A DNA stretch of 64,000 bases from Dipylidium caninum (Eukaryota > Platyhelminthes > Cestoda > Cyclophyllidea > Dipylidiidae). Made by a program: the position numbers and the translations under genes. The notes beneath the pieces were generated by a model. That model was given only the letters and a program-made list of their open reading frames with translations. It did not search any database and was not told the DNA's origin. Positions 14,401 to 26,208 of this stretch are shown here, in pieces; position 1 is the stretch's first letter, and every line of letters begins with the position of its first letter. The stretch is taken from positions 2,232,001 through 2,296,000 of the forward strand of contig QEYB01001046.1 of assembly GCA_017562135.1 (NCBI GenBank), read 5' to 3'.

Positions 14401-17400
14401 TGATCACATCTTTTTTGTACTGATGTCGTGGTGCGCGTTCACGTGTGAGAGATGAAGGCGAATGACAGCTTCGCAGTGATGCCATCTTCCGCCTTGAGTA
14501 AATCCCACTTCAAGGGTTGTTCACGCCGTGAAATAAGGCAGCCAAATCCATGAATGACAAAAGTTATTACGACAATGTGGGCGAATGATCTTGAGGGCGG
14601 AGGTGAGGCGAACATGGTGGAATGATCGGAGACCAACCCCTCTGATACCAACGAGGAGCCATACTCCAAACTAGCAGAAGTTGAAATGGGTCAAATCGAT
14701 GGGCTGGTTTCTCGTCCCTATTCACTGTGGTGTGATTCGGAGCGACCACGGACGTAGTGGTCGATCTCCTGCGCTCCGGGCCATTGTCACCTGAAGACCA
14801 CAACATTGTGTCCCCAAGTGGTAGCCATCTTTCATTCTTAGTAAAATTGGCCATTTTCTCTAGGAGCCTCTTAATGACTGGCATTTGAGGTTTTTCGGTA
14901 AAAAAATGTGTCACTAAGACCTCTATTGATGAAGTTTATTCCACTCTGATGTAAGATCGAGACGGCGCCGTTTCAAAAATAACTGAGTCCAAAGTCTTTG
15001 AACGGTAAATCACATGCTGAGGTGCGTGTATGGGTCGCTCTGTCTGTCGTAGGCTTCATATGTGACGACTTTCGCCCTCCTTTTACTACAATGTAAACAT
15101 ACTGGACAGTGAGGCTAATTTCGTCCATCCTTTCTTTAATAGGATAGGGTAGCGAAGAAGCCATACAACCCTATTATCGGGGAGATCTTTCGATGCAGTT
15201 GGCGTCTTCCCAGTTCGCAGAACCCCCAGGATGCCATCTCGATAACTTTTTGTGGCGAACAAGTCTCCCATCACCCGCCGATCTCCGCTTTCCACGTCGC
15301 TTGCTCGTCAAAACTGATGCAGCTCGTGGGGTCTATTCACACGCAGTCGCGTTTCCGAGGTCTAAGCATCTACGTTAACATGGTCGGCAAAGGTTTGTCC
15401 CTTCAGACTAATCTCCCTGTGTTGCAGCGGTCGTTTTCATCACTCTAATTACGAAAAACTCTACTCGTATGGGGTGGGGACTCGAAGGCAACAGACACAG
15501 GGAGATGCTCACCACCCGGTGGCAGATCGGGGGTCAGGAGGAGGGATGACTTCACCCTAGTCTGTCGCATGATCCCAACGTCGGCCCTGAGCACGTGGTT
15601 TTGAATGGACCGTAACCTCTTTTTATGGAGGCTGTTTTGGAGAGTCCCGCAGTGTGCACACCTCAAAGGCTGGCTTCATTTTTTGTAGTGGTCTTGCAGC
15701 ATTTCCTCACCATCTCTCTGTTAAGTCGACACCAGATTAAATGTGACAGCTTGGAACATAATTTACCCTGTGCTCAAATGAGTTTGTCAATAGTTCCATG
15801 ACCGACATCTAACTCATGGAAGGTGACTTCACTACAGCTGTGAAGTGGCTTGGTTTCGCAGCCTTGCTATCAAGCGTTGACAAATCCAACCGCCTGAAGA
15901 CTGTATTTTTTTTCAGGTGGCACTCACTTGGCACTGCCGTAGTTCACAATCCCTAACTGTCCTTGTCGTTGTTTAAACACACTCAAGGACCACGAAACCT
16001 TTGTGGTTAGAGCAGAGTAGCTAGTGGGAGGCAGTGAGGATTTAATGCGGCCGAATACATTGCAGGACGCGATAAATTACAATGAATAAAGCACCTGGTG
16101 GGTGCCCTCTGACTCTTGTGATTATATTAATCAAAGGGTATTAAGCGCCGAAAAAAGGCTTCAGACATGCAACACTTTGACTTAGACTCCTTCATTAACC
16201 GCGCGGCCTCCCTGTCGCCTTTAATAATTACCTCTGAAGAAGCGGGTCTGCGGTGCGTTTACAGATAGCATTGTCACCTCCTTAAAAAATGCGTCCTTTA
16301 TCAAACACGCTTGACTCTGATAGTTGTCGAGGGAACTGATACCAGAATGTCTTCAAAACTTTGGGTAGACAGCGTGATTCCAGATGACTGTGGTCTCTGC
16401 AAGTGTTAGGCTCGGCTAATATTAGGACAATCGCTCCTCCCCTCTTTCTCTCTCTCTCGATCGCCGTCAGGGTCAAATCAGACATCCCTTTGCAGATCCT
16501 TGAGTGAGGCATCGGATCCCCCCACCTCCCTCATACACGAATGGCGCAGAGCCAGCCGCCGGCGGTGGCGTGGCGCGGTAGTCTAGGCCACCGTGCAGAT
16601 AAGCGTGTGGCGTTGCGAGTGACTGCGTTTCTCCATGTCGCAGCTCCTTGAAATGCCTAAGTTACATTATGCAACGAGATGATTTGCGTGCCTGTTCTGT
16701 GAGTAAACGCATTTAGAATATTTCGCATTAACTAGGAGGACAAAAATGGTCTTCCCTTCTGCTACGTCTTAGCGTGTCCTTTAAAGTGCGCACAAGTGGA
16801 GGAGAAAACGGCGCCTGTGATAGGAATGGAAATTCGACGTTGTACGACATTTTATAGTGGTTCTCCACTGGAGTTCACGAATAGGAAAGAACCTTCGACT
16901 AAAAAAGTCAGGGAATTCATAGACTACGGGCGGTGGGGCTAACTCTCGAGGATTACTCGCACCTGCTGCAGTCTTTTCCTCAGGTCGCGTATCGGGCATG
17001 GCGGCAGTAAAATTTTGATGTTTCTGGTGAACTCAATCGCGCCGGTAGTAGCAGTGGTTTTTTTAGGTAAAAAGTTGTGCTACCACTTTAAGTAATTAAT
17101 CATTTGACGGTCACCCAAATCTGTGGTAGTTGACCGTGTGGCCCTCAAGGGAGGCGACCTAACCTCGAGGATATTTAGGGAATTTGGTGGGAGCGATGAG
17201 CCCCACTCCAGCTGGCAATTGCCCTTCCTCCAACGGAACTATTACATTCCGATTTGACGACACCACTTGGCGCACAATTGCGATGCGGCGGAGGAGCGAG
17301 GCGACCGTCTTCTTCCCCACCTGCTCAGCACCGCGAGCGGCTGCTTTGTGCCGGGGACGGAGGGAGACCCCGACCCTCCACTTGTGTATCCTTCCGTGCC

Positions 17401-20400
17401 TCTAATGCTTAAATCAAAGTGACCGCCTAGGGTGACTGAAGCCCAATAGCTTGGAATAAAGGAGGCCTCTTTTAGGCGCAAGCCTTGTTACGAAATGAGA
17501 CCCCCTGGAGTGTGGTCTGGCTCAGCAAAGCCGGGGTGCTCGCAGACAGTGACATTTGGAGTGGCCGACTTCTCCTCCGCTTTCCATGGCTGCGTGTTGC
17601 CTGCGCTCCCACTTGCAGTGGCAGGCGAATAATTGGGCTGAGAACAGTGCGCCCCTCGTGATAATCGTCGGTATCATAAATTCTCCCTTCGTCTAATTTC
17701 CTTCATCGAAAAGGCTCGCCGTCGAGGACTTCAAATGAAAAGCAATTCAACCTAACGAAATGTGAATATCACCTCAAAAGCATAAAGAGCGGGTAGACAT
17801 GGAAGAAATCATTGGAAAGCCTCTCCTGCTAAAATGGCTCACTCGTCACCCTGTCTACTTTAACCTTCGTTTGCACCAGTCCTCTTTCCTCCGAATTCTA
17901 CAGCAGCATTTTTATTTGCCTACTCATGATGTTTAGTTTAAGGGTAAACAAGTTTCGTTTGGGAAGTTATTCGGTAACAAGTATCCCAGACTGGGGAAGG
18001 TGTCGCGTCCCCGCGCTCCAGGGACTAACTGCGTTTAGGAGGGCGTTTTCAGCGATAGCCAAGTCTGCATCGCCTGTGATTCCGCTCGAGCGTGACTCGA
18101 CAACACAGTGCGTTTAGGTTCCGGTGTCGACGGGCATTGGCGACTGAGACTGCCCGTCAAAATGGCTCCGCGAAGTTGCAGTAATTGTCGAGTGTTTTCA
18201 CGACGATAATAATTGCTCTTCCTGGTGTGAAATAATAAGACTTCACTCGCGTGGCCCCTGAAATTGTAGTGACCCTGACGTTGGGCGAACACGAGGAGGA
18301 CTACGTCTTCACCCTGCCCACCGCCTACGGTCGCTCCATCCTCACAGTCCCCTGGTTCGAGCTCGGCGGCACGGTTTCAGTAGAGTGTCCTCAGTCCGGC
18401 TATTCGGCCGTCATTGAATTCTACAAAAAGGTAAACCTAAGAAATTCACTGCTCAAGTTTTTCTCCACTACACGTGAAGGAAGGGAGAGGGTCTGCACTT
18501 CTGTTGCTTTTATTATTCCCAGAGAACCCCTCCACTTTTATTCTTCCCGCTATCAGAATCCTATTCTTCTGCGCAGGGAGACTTTAACATCAGCAGGCAA
18601 TGACCCACATGTGCATGCGATTATGACCTAGACAGGCGTGGAACTTGGGAGATTTCGGTTCCTCTGAAACCCCTATCCTCCCACTGGGACCACTCATGCA
18701 GGCAAATAGACTTGTTTCAAATTGTTCAACAGAATAAGGTCGATGGAATGGTGGAAAAAGTTAGTTAAATTTGGTCTTTCGCATATCAGTTCTTACCACC
18801 TGAGGAGATCCATTGCTACAGGGAAGTGGTCCTGGAACCCCCTAAAAACGGGGAGTCATTGCAACGTCTCGATAAGACGTTAAAGATTACCATGCTTCTG
18901 TACAGAGACTCGACCAGTCGAAGCGACTGTCTGGGGGTAGTAGCATTGTCGTTGAGACCCACCAAAGTGTCACCTGAGGCCAGGAGATCGGTTCGGTGGT
19001 GGCCTCTCCGTTGGGAAGTCGTCGGGTGCTACGAGGCGATGTAGTGCACCCGCAACCATTCGAACGTGTGTCCACGCTCCTGCAGAGAAACGTTACCTGA
19101 TTGCAGTGTTAAGGGGATTTTAATGTTGCGTTTGCCCACATTCAATGACGAAGTCCATCTCTCTAATCAAGCGTTCGAGGATCCATAATTGTCACTAACA
19201 TCCTTGAGAGCACCTTTTTTTATACGGGGTTAAGCAGCAATTGAGGTAATTATTGAGAGCAAAAATGAAAAGGAGAATCAAGATTTGAAGACAGAAATGT
19301 AGAGTTAACAGGTAAGAAGTCACTCAAAAGCCCCTCTTGCAAAACGGCTTGAGAGACATTATATCATTTCGCCAGATAATCAGAGGGCAAAGGTCAAATA
19401 CCACTCACAAGTTCCACAATCTTCCTGAAAACTATTGTTTTATACATTACTTGTGAACGGAGCCCATTCCTTGGCCATCATAAGTGGTTTGCACTACAGA
19501 TTATGGCTTATGCGAGGCAACGGTGCGACCAGTGGAGCGAGGCGAGGCGAGGCGAAACGAGGAGGGTCGGAGCAGAGGAAGTGGGGTGAGGCGGGGAGGC
19601 GGGGAGGCGGGGAGGGACACACAGGAATTGGCCATTGAATCTGCGTTGTTTATTAGGTTGCTAAAAGAGCTGGAAGTTGTAGGTTTGTGTTCATTGAACG
19701 ATTTCCCAAAATATGAAGAATAGGATATTTTGTGTATCATTAAACCACGTCGTCGTCATTCTTGATAAGGTCGGAGTGAGAAATTGTCGCTTTCGAAGCT
19801 GACGTGTACGCGCACCTTGTAAACGGGCAATAGATCAAGAGATAAAATCGTGTCGCACCGTCAAATTAACGCCTATTCACTTTTGATATGTAAAAGTTTT
19901 ACCTCAAATGAAATCGCAATTGACGCATTGCAACCTTGTTATACGTCTAGACATTTTCAAATCCCTCTTTTCTAGTCACTCCAAGCGAAACGTTTGCATC
20001 AAGTGTCAGCTGAAATTTTTGCACAGAACTCTTCACAAACGCCAAAGAAGGCTGTGGTTACTGTTACTGGCCACTGGAATTCTGCCATGGAGTTTGTTGA
20101 CCACGTGATGGTAAGAACATTTCCCCAACATTTCTCCCAAAATCGGGATTTTAGGGCACCACGGAAGTGGTGGACACAACTAAACTGCAGGTGGAACCTA
20201 AATGGGTCCGACCATTGGCCTTTCAAGCGCCTAATGAGTCCCAGAAACTGTGGGCTTCCGTCTCGGCGGCGTTAGAAGTCGGTGATCTTGACCTCGCCAC
20301 TGAAGAGAAGACGAAGGCGAGCCGAGTTTGTTAGCTGTTTTACTTATTTTTACAAGTACAGTTAATTTAATCGGAAAGTCCTCATCCTCAGCTAGAAGAA

Positions 20401-20664
20401 ATTCAACGTGTTAGTGAACAAGCGCGAGTGGCTAGAGATCTTCCACACACGCCAAAGTACTTCAAGGAGACGCCGAACGGTTACGTTTTCCTGGACATCT
20501 TGTTAGAGCGGCATCAAATGTCCAGCCTAAAGTTCCCCCTCCAGCCTCTGGAAGCTCCACTTTATTTTATCTCTGTGCATATGAATTCACACCAACTCAC
20601 GCATATGATCGTCCACGACGCACTTTGCATAAGAGAAATTCGTCTTGTATATTACTTGAACTGA
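5426..20664 (+). CDS. Oxysterol-binding protein-related lipid transfer protein, ORP9/10/11 class
   Basis: ORPs exchange sterol or phosphatidylserine for PI4P at membrane contact sites. Exons: 5426-5451 (ATG), 5698-5803, 5966-6016, 6086-6167, 6843-6931, 7123-7210, 7375-7462, 7793-7910, 8907-8972, 9243-9290, 9497-9607, 13161-13354, 13494-13579, 13861-13942, 15143-15392, 18240-18430, 19976-20110, 20155-20316, 20392-20664 (TGA). The PH domain begins almost at the start ([16 protein letters not shown], then [14 protein letters not shown] and DARERQIWV). The ORD begins at [20 protein letters not shown] and contains [25 protein letters not shown], the ORP signature EQVSHHPP (about 15255-15278), [10 protein letters not shown] and a C-terminal [12 protein letters not shown]. 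Visible exons give about 748 codons, near the family length. Junction phases agree except between 9607 and 13161, where at least one linker exon is missing. The introns at 5804-5965 and 20317-20391 need GC donors. I see no FFAT motif or transmembrane segment in the assigned exons. Subclass is unresolved: the early PH is ORP9-like, while QKPRG is ORP10/11-like. Confidence 0.93.
9608..13160 (+). other. Large ORP intron region with at least one unplaced linker exon
   Basis: The exon ending at 9607 leaves phase 0, but the exon starting at 13161 needs one carried base. Therefore one or more exons totalling 3n+1 nt must lie between them. In ORP10/11 relatives this is the low-complexity segment between the helical region and the ORD. 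One candidate is 11099-11166 (acceptor GTGCAG, donor GTT|GTAAGG), which gives an open Ala/Ser/Pro-rich stretch, but its length (68 nt) does not by itself restore the phase. A pyrimidine-only tract lies at about 11637-11668. The 130-codon open stretch at 11918-12310 resembles nothing I know. Confidence 0.5.
13943..15142 (+). other. ORP intron, 1.2 kb
   Basis: This lies between the exon ending HACKK and the exon starting [10 protein letters not shown]. The phases match directly, so no exon is missing. No repeat or nested gene was recognised. Confidence 0.6.
15393..18239 (+). other. ORP intron, 2.8 kb
   Basis: This is the longest resolved intron of the ORP gene, splitting a codon between VNMVGK and [10 protein letters not shown]. 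Base composition is clearly more GC-rich than around the 5' exons. Several short open stretches on both strands (for example 17184-17405) have no family resemblance. I see no transposase or reverse transcriptase motif. Confidence 0.5.
18431..19975 (+). other. ORP intron, 1.5 kb, containing a G-rich repeat
   Basis: This intron separates the ORD exons ending SAVIEFYKK and starting [13 protein letters not shown], in phase. It contains the G-rich tract described separately at 19537-19616. The remainder holds nothing I recognise. Confidence 0.55.
19537..19616 (+). repeat. G-rich short tandem repeat with G-quadruplex potential
   Basis: A run of GAGGC-type units (GAGGCGAGGCGAGGCG, about 19537-19553) is followed after 30 nt by GCGGGGAGGCGGGGAGGCGG. 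The second part contains at least four GGGG or GGG blocks separated by 3-4 nt, which satisfies a G-quadruplex pattern on the coding strand of the ORP transcript. Quadruplex formation is inference. Confidence 0.75.
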
Positions 20665-23600
20665 TGAGCGTTGAACATGGCAGGCGACTTGTTGACAAAC
20701 TGGTGAGTGTTCTGTGTGTGGAAGGACCCACCGCTCGCAGCTTTCCGGGCTTGGACGGGTGCAGGCACGACGCATTCTCGTTCGCATGAAGGGTTTTGTG
20801 GCCCGCCGGATGCCCACAGTCTCCGGGGGGCGTTATTCTACCTTTTCGAGTTTAAATTACGATAAATTTGGTCCAAATGCCTGTGGTTCGCTTTAGTTTG
20901 AGGGAAATTGTTTAGCGTCGACATCGTAAACAACATAAGTGAAGTTTTGCACATAAAAAAGGTCAACTCATAGGTACTGCTGAAAGGTTGCTCAGTGGTC
21001 GGCATCACAATTTCCCTATCCGTTCGGCATTCAAAATTTAGCTGCCCTATCGCTCCATCACATGATATGCAAGATTAAACAATTAGGTGGATGCAAAAAT
21101 AACAGAGTGTTTGTGTAATTACGAGCGCATGTCAAATCTGTTGGAGCTAATGTAGCGTAAGTCGAAAGTACTTTCGGGGGATGCTGGTCGTGAACTCGGG
21201 GCTTTAACCGAAAAGGAAGAAAATTGATGCATTTAGGACTTGACCGCCTCATTTCTACTTGATATTTTAAATACCACTTGGGAAAAATAATCGACAGTGT
21301 GGAACTGCCAATTACGCCGGAAATGGCTTTGAATTGGGACCCACAAAATCCCCGGCCATTATTTCTTTATTGCGATGAAGCAAACACCGAGGCTATAACA
21401 ACTTGATTCGCCGCATACGCCCCCACCGCGCTTTATTTCATGCATCTCGATTAACAAAGTGGCACGATCGTCCGTCACAACCAACTGTTCTTATTTTATC
21501 GTTACAATAGGGCACCATTTGACATCGGCGTTGTGTTCGCCCCACCAGGCAATGAAATGTTTGCATCAACTTTTCCCTCAATATCGACCGCGTTGCTTCG
21601 AGCACGATGCCTCGATGCCATTTGACAGTCACATGTCATGATGACCCCGGACGTCATTTAATTGGGTAACCAAACAGGTCATTAGAGGGTGCTATCCACT
21701 CCAAGACGGTGCAATGCCCCTCAGGAGACAGCCTTTTTTAGGCTGTCTCGAGTTTGGTCCAAAGTACCGCATCGGAGGTTAGTCGAAAGACTCTCTTTCC
21801 CTCCATACTATTTTACTTGACTTGACAGCAAAAAATATTTTGCCTGTTTGGAATAGTTCCTTTTCCTAAAAGGCAAGTCGGATATTAAGCCTGTCATCGC
21901 CTCGCCTTCCCTCCTGACCACGTTCTTCGACGCTACCAAAGCCTGGCGTAAACGTCAGGCGCAATGACGGAGTCACTATTTACAATTAAAAATGGAAGGT
22001 GAAATCAATGCTACGAGGATTTGTTTAAGCATACTCCCTCAAGGTTAAGAGTTGGAAACTCGAATGGAGAGCTCGGGGGATATAAACAAAATCAGTTTCA
22101 ATTGAACAAGATAGTGTGTTTGAAGGGTTGCACGTCAAGGGGCGTGGCGCCGAACACCGTCAGCCGTTGTGCTTCCGAGGGTCACGCAAGTCAAGTTGGA
22201 CGGACCATCCTAGAGAGAAGGCGTGGGCTAGGCAGTCGACAGGAGAGGCGATTTCCGCCGCCCCTTTCTGGAAACTGTTAGGAGGCACAAACAGCACGGT
22301 GGTGGCTTCCCTGGCCAATCGGTACACATTCTCATAAACTTATAACCTAAGCGGCTGATCAAAGGCGTACACATCAAAACCGCCTCGTGTGTGGGGACAT
22401 CTAGTCCATAAACTATCAACGCCCATTTGGTGTAGTCTCATGGAGAAAAATAGAAAGAGCATTTGATGCCTCATGTTCCTTCGCCTCCTGGTATGGAGTT
22501 AAATTACTAATTGTTGATGGGTCGGAAGGTAAAAAGGCTTGAACAGAGAATCAGGTTGCCTAACAGTGGAATAATCGTCAGTAAAACGCAAGATTTTATG
22601 ATAGACGACAATTTATATCTGATTTTAAGCTAGGTATGCTGTCAATCGTGAATTTAACAGGTGTGGCAATTTACAGCTTGGGTAGCAGAGACCAAAAAAA
22701 TGTTTTACGATCTCGACTGGGGGACACTGCTTAGAAAGGACACACGTTTTTAACTTGTTACAGTGTGAAGTGCCAAATCGGATGGACGCCGGCATCGACG
22801 CGGAAAAAAAGAGGGTATCTCGAACACACGCCGACTCTGACACACTGTCGATTGATGCTCTCTTCGTCGAACCGCCATGATGCATGCGCGACACCCGAGG
22901 CTACCAACTTCCCCCTTCACGGTGCTGTGCCACACAAGGGTGCTGGTGACAACACGATTATCTGATTACTGTGCCACACAGACATAACGTTCGAGGTTGC
23001 GTGGCGTCCTTGCAAGGTGACAACGACTGAGGGCCGCGCGCACGCGTTGGTGCACACGTAACGACGGCGAAGTCACCCGATCTCGGTGCATCGTGGTGAC
23101 AGAAATAGCGCCACAATTAGAATGCACAGTCCCATGAATTTGTGCACTTTGACTCAGTTCCTTATCCCCTGGGAGACCCCCAGAAAGCGCGTCTCTAGGA
23201 TGGACTTCTCCAGCTCCGAAAGGGGCTCTCAAGTGTTATGGTTGGTGCAGAAAAATGCAACGACAGGCTGCACATGGGTATGTCGGCACTTAGGACTGGT
23301 CTTTTTCTATAAAACCCCGTCCGCCACTTGCAACACCAATCATTTAACGTACCCACCTCCACTAAAATCCCCTGACGAACCCGCCAGTTAACCATCAAGC
23401 CAACCCAAAAGCCGTATTCCGCTTGTTTCTTCATTTCTCATTAAGGGGAGGCTGCTCAATTAAAGGGCTCTTCAGTTTCGAGTTCTAATTCGATGCTTAG
23501 TACATACTAAAAAGGTGATGGAAAATCGGGCAACCACACAATGAATTGGAGGCGCAAAAGTCCATTGTGGGCGCGTCTTTTAATGAAAATGGCGATGAAT

Positions 23601-25631
23601 ACGGGCGTCAGATGTTCGACAAAGTGATTTTATGCAGTGACACACCAGATAGATGTCCATGAAGACAGGTGGACGGAGTGGTTGATAAATGTCAAATAAA
23701 GGCCTTCTAGCCGAGCTTTAGATATCGGAATACAATGAGTTTGTCCTTCATTTCCCTACCAACATCCTGTAATGGAGCTAAAAACACACTCGAGTTGAAC
23801 TACGCCCCAGAATTGGAACAAAAGGTGGGTGTGAACGCAGTGGAAGTTGAAAAGACCAACAAACCTAATTTCCATATCACTTGGAGTGGTTCCCGTTTTC
23901 AAAGAATTTTGACAACAGATTGGAGTCACTCGGACAAGCTCATCGCACCAGTGTCAACTCGCCTCGACAGTGATTATTGGAAATTTATCCCCAGTTCCCT
24001 CGCCACCCCGTCCTCTCACGAGGTTATCAGTGTGCAACATCGTGACTGGCACGAGTATGTGACCCGAGCGTTTAGGACTCGCTAATGACGAAGTGCGTAG
24101 ATCTTCCACCATTTTTGTTACTTCATCTGGTGAAAGTGGTCTGAATGCTACCCCAGTGTAAGCAGTCAAGGCTTTTGTGGTTTCATCGATATGAAGTTTA
24201 TTTTCCCCCAACACAATGACTACGAAGTCGTGTCTACGTTGACTGTACAAGACAAAACAATCGACCACAGCTTACTTAATTTTTCTTGCTTTGGACGATC
24301 CACCGACCCCACAAGAGCTAAACTAGAAAAAAAAATTAGGCCTATCGCGGAAGTTCTGTTGTAACGAGAAAGATCCTGTAATGTCGACTACTTTTGAGCA
24401 CTTACCCAAATCCTCGTACGAGCCCTAAATCAAAACATTACGAAGACGAATTTGTCTGGCAAAATGGGGGTCATTTGATAAATCGACAGAAATATGAAGA
24501 TACAACTTGACACAATGTAACACGCCGCTCCCAACACATCACCAAAGCACCTTAAGGTGGTTTCGTGAGAGCGTAAGTCAAGTCTCCGATGTCTGGGCTA
24601 CTCAGCCGAGGCTAACAATGTGACCCGAGCGTCAACAAACTTACTTCAGGCAAAACGTACCAGAAAATTGCGTCTCAGGATCAATTGAGGGGCCATGACT
24701 TGAACTGTCGAAGATGGACATTCAGCTTCAACTGACATTCTCAGCTCTCTGGCTATCCGACAATGCCGCGACAACTCAATTCTCAGTACAGGTCCTCCCA
24801 GTAAATTAAGCCGCTTTCACGAGGTACACAGATGAAGATCTCCACTGGAAAACCCTAGTCGTATTTGATATTTCGCAAGAAAGTTTAGCGCGTAAACAGC
24901 GAAAAGGAGCAGCAACGACCAAAGGATGCGTATACTACCCCATCATGTGTAATGAAGCACCGGGAAATGACGACGGAGATAACAAAAAAACCGTTTATTC
25001 CACTGCATTTTGCATGCATTCCCAGCCCTTACATCCTCCATACCTCTTACAAGGAAGACCTTACGCATATTACATTTTCGTAATAGAATAAAAGAACCGT
25101 CAAACAAAACTTAAAGTAATAAAAACAAGATTAAAAATACAGACGGCCACAGGAAGCTGCGAAAAGTTCCACTTTTCAGGCCGGGACGCTCCACTTGGTA
25201 CGCCATCAATAAAATATGAAAATTCTACTTTCCCAAAAGCACTAGTTAAATATAATTGTAGTACATTTTGTTCGAAGTTTTAGTATTCATTTTAGATTTC
25301 TGATTAGAAGTAGATTATAATGAAATGTACACAGGACTTGAGTAAGATAAATATGAAAAGCTGGCATTCTACATATCGCCAGGGGAGGACCGTAAAAGTC
25401 AATACGGTGCAAAATTTGACAGAATGAATCCTTATCGTTAAGGTAATCGGAGGAATCACCTGCAGTAAAGAAAAGTCGGATAGCCTTCGAATGGATCAAC
25501 ACTTGGAAGCAAAAACAGTTTGAATAACTAAAGAATAATTAACGAAAACTCTATCTAAAGCACAAGTTAACAAGTAAATTGTAGACCATTAATGCAATAT
25601 AAATTAATAAAATTGAAAGTGAAGACTCACC
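20665..25631. other. Intergenic region between ORP and a small membrane-protein gene
   Basis: About 5 kb without a recognisable gene. The longest open stretches overlap each other on opposite strands: 23735-24085 plus (116 codons) and 24268-23954 minus (104 codons). Both have balanced compositions, but neither matches a family I know and neither has clear flanking splice sites. A minus-strand AATAAA lies at 24994-24999. I saw no tRNA, rRNA or transposon core motif. Confidence 0.45.
24994..24999 (-). other. Candidate polyadenylation signal AATAAA (minus strand)
   Basis: TTTATT on the plus strand reads AATAAA on the minus strand. It lies about 640 nt downstream of the stop codon proposed for the small membrane-protein gene, so it could end that transcript. 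This is a common hexamer in AT-rich DNA and the assignment is weak. Confidence 0.3.
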
Positions 25632-26208
25632 TTAACTTATTTTCTCTTTCTTCCTTTTCTCCATCTAGAATGAACATAATCAAACGACGATATATAAATG
25701 TATCAAATTTCAGGTTTGTTAATTTCCATGCGCGACACGTCAGGGCATGAGCAAAAGGTGAAAAAAAGTTAGAAGAGTCCGACGTAACTACGAATACCTC
25801 AGCATAACTACTCACCCTCGAGGATGCTTTGTCCATTGGGGACTAGACGAGGGGACCAATAAAATTTAGGGGGCGAAAAGGATTCCAAAATATTTTTTAA
25901 GTATACCATCTCGCCATCAGTTATCGATGTTTGCAAAAGCGTGCGCCCTTAATAATAGGGGAAATTTTTGAATTACTAGTCGTTAGGTTCAAATAATCGC
26001 ATTTGACAAAGTTCGGAAGATTTCAAATACTGATTAGTGAACACATAGGGAAGTAATAAGTTACCTTCTCATTCCCAAAAATAGCGAGTAAGAGGAAAAA
26101 GAACATAATGCAGGCACCGAATAGAAGGAAGGCTGGAAAAATGTACTCCATGGTGGTGTATTCCCCAGCAATATCCTTCACATTGGAAACGAAGGATTTC
26201 TTGTCCAT
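25632..26208 (-). CDS. Putative small single-pass membrane protein, family not recognised
   Basis: Three minus-strand exons join in phase: 26208-26065, 25842-25816 (only 27 nt) and 25664-25632, giving about 67 residues. The first exon starts with ATG, and its upstream side is an acceptor at 26217, so a 5' UTR or additional exon may precede it. The product has a short polar N-terminus, one strongly hydrophobic segment at residues 23-43 (IFPAFLLFGACIMFFFLLL), then a short tail ending in a Lys-rich stretch (MEKRKKEKIS). The 27-nt exon encodes SPMDKASSR, closely resembling the SPMDKKSF encoded at the start of the first exon. Both donors (AAG|GTAACT, AGG|GTGAGT) are good. An alternative last exon at about 25531-25287 is open but out of phase with this chain. 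I do not recognise the family, and the gene model is tentative. Confidence 0.4.

Noticed and set aside
3452..16160. Similar motif GCGCTGAAAAAAGCG near 3452 and 12822, with a variant near 16142
   Set aside because: A 15-base match between two places in 64 kb is expected about once by chance, and the flanks do not match.
23735..24268. Overlapping sense and antisense ORFs of 116 and 104 codons
   Set aside because: Neither matches a family I know. One could be real, but nothing in the sequence favours either.
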